14,899 nt of DNA from an uncultured Dorea sp. (lineage in GTDB: Bacteria > Bacillota > Clostridia > Lachnospirales > Lachnospiraceae). The notes beneath the pieces are model-generated. The model was not told the DNA's origin, searched no databases, and saw nothing but the letters and a program-made list of their open reading frames with translations. Of the stretch, positions 14,071-14,899 are shown one piece after another. Numbering within the stretch: the first letter of the stretch is position 1; every line of letters begins with the position of its first letter. Made by a program: the position numbers and the translations under genes. The stretch is from contig CAJTVY010000064.1 in NCBI GenBank assembly GCA_910579925.1, forward strand, positions 1-14,899. The letters are read 5' to 3'.

Positions 14071-14451
14071 TTAATATTCAGAACTGAGCAGAAAATCCGC
14101 TATGTGCATTGTCTTAATGCCCTCATAGTTTCCTCCCGCAAATTCATCTGTTTTAAGAACATATTTGGGGTAATTATCGTGTATTTCAAGCAGACGGTCA
14201 TACTCTCGTTTTTCCGTCTTTTCGGAACTGATTTCCTGCGTGACCTGAACATAGATTTTTTCGTTCTGCCTTACCGCTACAAAATCAATCTCCCCGTCGC
14301 TGGTTTTCCCCACATTGACGGTGTACCCACGCCTGCAAAGCTCCAGATACACAATGTTTTCAAGGCTGGAAGCCACGCTGTCAGAGTTATAGCCGAGAAC
14401 ACTATAGCACAGGGCAACATCTGCAAAATAAAATTTTTCCTGCCATCCACC
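14071..14451 (-). pseudogene. C-terminal fragment of an AAA-type ATPase with DUF4143 (nuclease-like) domain
   Basis: The open frame starts straight after the metG stop codon, with no proper start, and gives about 126 residues. QEKFYFAD near the front and SLENIVYLELCRRGY match the DUF4143 region of large bacterial ATPases (about 380-450 residues). GEIDFVAVRQNEKIYVQV looks like the PD-(D/E)XK-like core, and NYPKYVLKTDE the closing strands. The Walker A/B ATPase half and the winged-helix domain are missing. A GTG at 14376 could start a 101-residue product (VASSLENIV onward), but no ribosome binding site stands out. The frame is the same as that of metG, separated only by its TAA. Probably non-functional; such ATPases are frequently mobile or accessory genes. 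Confidence 0.75.
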
Positions 14452-14899
14452 TTAATACAGCTTCGCCCCCGCCGGAATATGATCGTCAACCATTAAGAGA
14501 TTAAGTCCCTCGCCACCGTCTTCTTTGTGTACGGCTGAAATCAGCATACCCTCGGAATCAATGCCCATCATCTTTCTCGGCGGCAGATTTACGATAGCGA
14601 TACAAGTCTTTCCAACCAATTCTTCCGGCTCGTAATACTCATGAATACCGCTTAAAATCGTACGTTCCCTATCCGTCCCATCATCCAGAGTAAACTGCAA
14701 CAGCTTCTTACTCTTAGGCACGGCGACACATTCTTTTACCTTTACCGCCCTGAAATCCGACTTACTAAACGTCTCAAAATCCACACAATCCGAGAACAGC
14801 GGCTCGATTTCCACCTTGGAGAAATCAATCGCTTCCTTCATGGTTTCAACAGCCTTCTTCTCCGCCTTCTCTTGACCTTTCTTAACCTCAGAACCACCC
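14452..14899 (-). CDS. metG: Methionyl-tRNA synthetase, C-terminal tRNA-binding domain (partial, runs off the right edge)
   Basis: The 3' part of a minus-strand gene whose 5' end lies beyond the window. The visible 148 codons include a Lys/Glu-rich linker (GSEVKKGQEKAEKKAVE) followed by the OB-fold tRNA-binding domain found at the C-terminus of bacterial MetRS: DFRAVKVKEC, ERTILSGIHEYYEPEELVGK and NLPPRKMMGIDSEGMLISA, ending VPAGAKLY. The fold binds tRNA nonspecifically and mediates dimerisation while the catalytic domain charges tRNA-Met. An internal ATG at 14841 is not the real start because the linker reads on in frame to the edge. A free-standing Trbp111-like protein is possible but less likely given the linker. 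The terminal TAA directly abuts the ATPase fragment. Confidence 0.85.
   Translation of the reverse strand, partial: GGSEVKKGQEKAEKKAVETMKEAIDFSKVEIEPLFSDCVDFETFSKSDFRAVKVKECVAVPKSKKLLQFTLDDGTDRERTILSGIHEYYEPEELVGKTCIAIVNLPPRKMMGIDSEGMLISAVHKEDGGEGLNLLMVDDHIPAGAKLY

Noticed and set aside
14014..14496. 160-codon plus-strand open frame
   Set aside because: Antisense to the ATPase fragment, the intron end and metG, all of which have recognisable sequence.
1..14899. CRISPR array, tRNA, rRNA, toxin-antitoxin or other defence system
   Set aside because: No regularly spaced repeats, cloverleaf-like sequences or recognisable toxin/antitoxin, restriction or CBASS genes were seen; the DUF4143 ATPase piece is too degraded to count as a system.

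Overview
The window looks like chromosomal DNA from a Gram-positive anaerobe of the Clostridia, most likely a Lachnospiraceae-type gut bacterium. The basis is the gene families and their sequence flavour, strong AGGAGG-type ribosome binding sites, sigma-A promoters, many hairpin terminators, a diderm-independent lipoprotein signal and a Cache-type chemoreceptor. This placement is inference; no rRNA or other marker is present. Almost every gene lies on the minus strand; the only plus-strand genes are a lipoprotein/acetyltransferase pair near 10.5-11.5 kb.

Layout. 1-2.1 kb: an AT-rich accessory stretch with a P-loop kinase and a sugar isomerase/epimerase-like TIM-barrel protein in one operon, plus a DUF6064 membrane protein. 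2.2-4.15 kb: a monocistronic methyl-accepting chemotaxis protein with its own promoter and terminator. 4.2-6.3 kb: a truncated methyltransferase, an unrecognised ~440-477-residue protein whose reading frame continues past a UGA to a second stop just before a terminator, and a C-terminal scrap of a probable ABC-transporter ATPase. 6.3-8.0 kb: a DUF2461 gene translationally coupled to an ECF-like sigma factor that has a Cys-containing C-terminal extension and an ECF-style promoter with a structured leader. 8.0-10.4 kb: a YyaL-type thioredoxin-domain protein and a 71-residue membrane protein. 10.4-11.5 kb: divergent promoter region, then a lipoprotein and a GNAT acetyltransferase. 11.5-12.7 kb: a TetR-family regulator and a PEBP (YbhB/YbcL) protein under a promoter embedded in two palindromic operators.

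12.7-14.45 kb is a genomic scar: a DUF4186 gene cut off in mid-domain, a tyrosine integrase with three frameshifts and a missing 3' end, about 120 nt of the 5' end of a group II intron sitting right behind a terminator hairpin, and the C-terminal third of a DUF4143-type ATPase abutting the stop codon of metG. 14.45 kb to the right edge is the C-terminal tRNA-binding domain of methionyl-tRNA synthetase, which runs off the window.

I see no CRISPR array, tRNA, rRNA or complete transposon. No feature is a clear-cut new defence or mobile system. The items most worth checking are the in-frame UGA gene, the TetR-PEBP operator layout, the ECF sigma/DUF2461 pair and the layered integrase/intron/ATPase scar next to metG.
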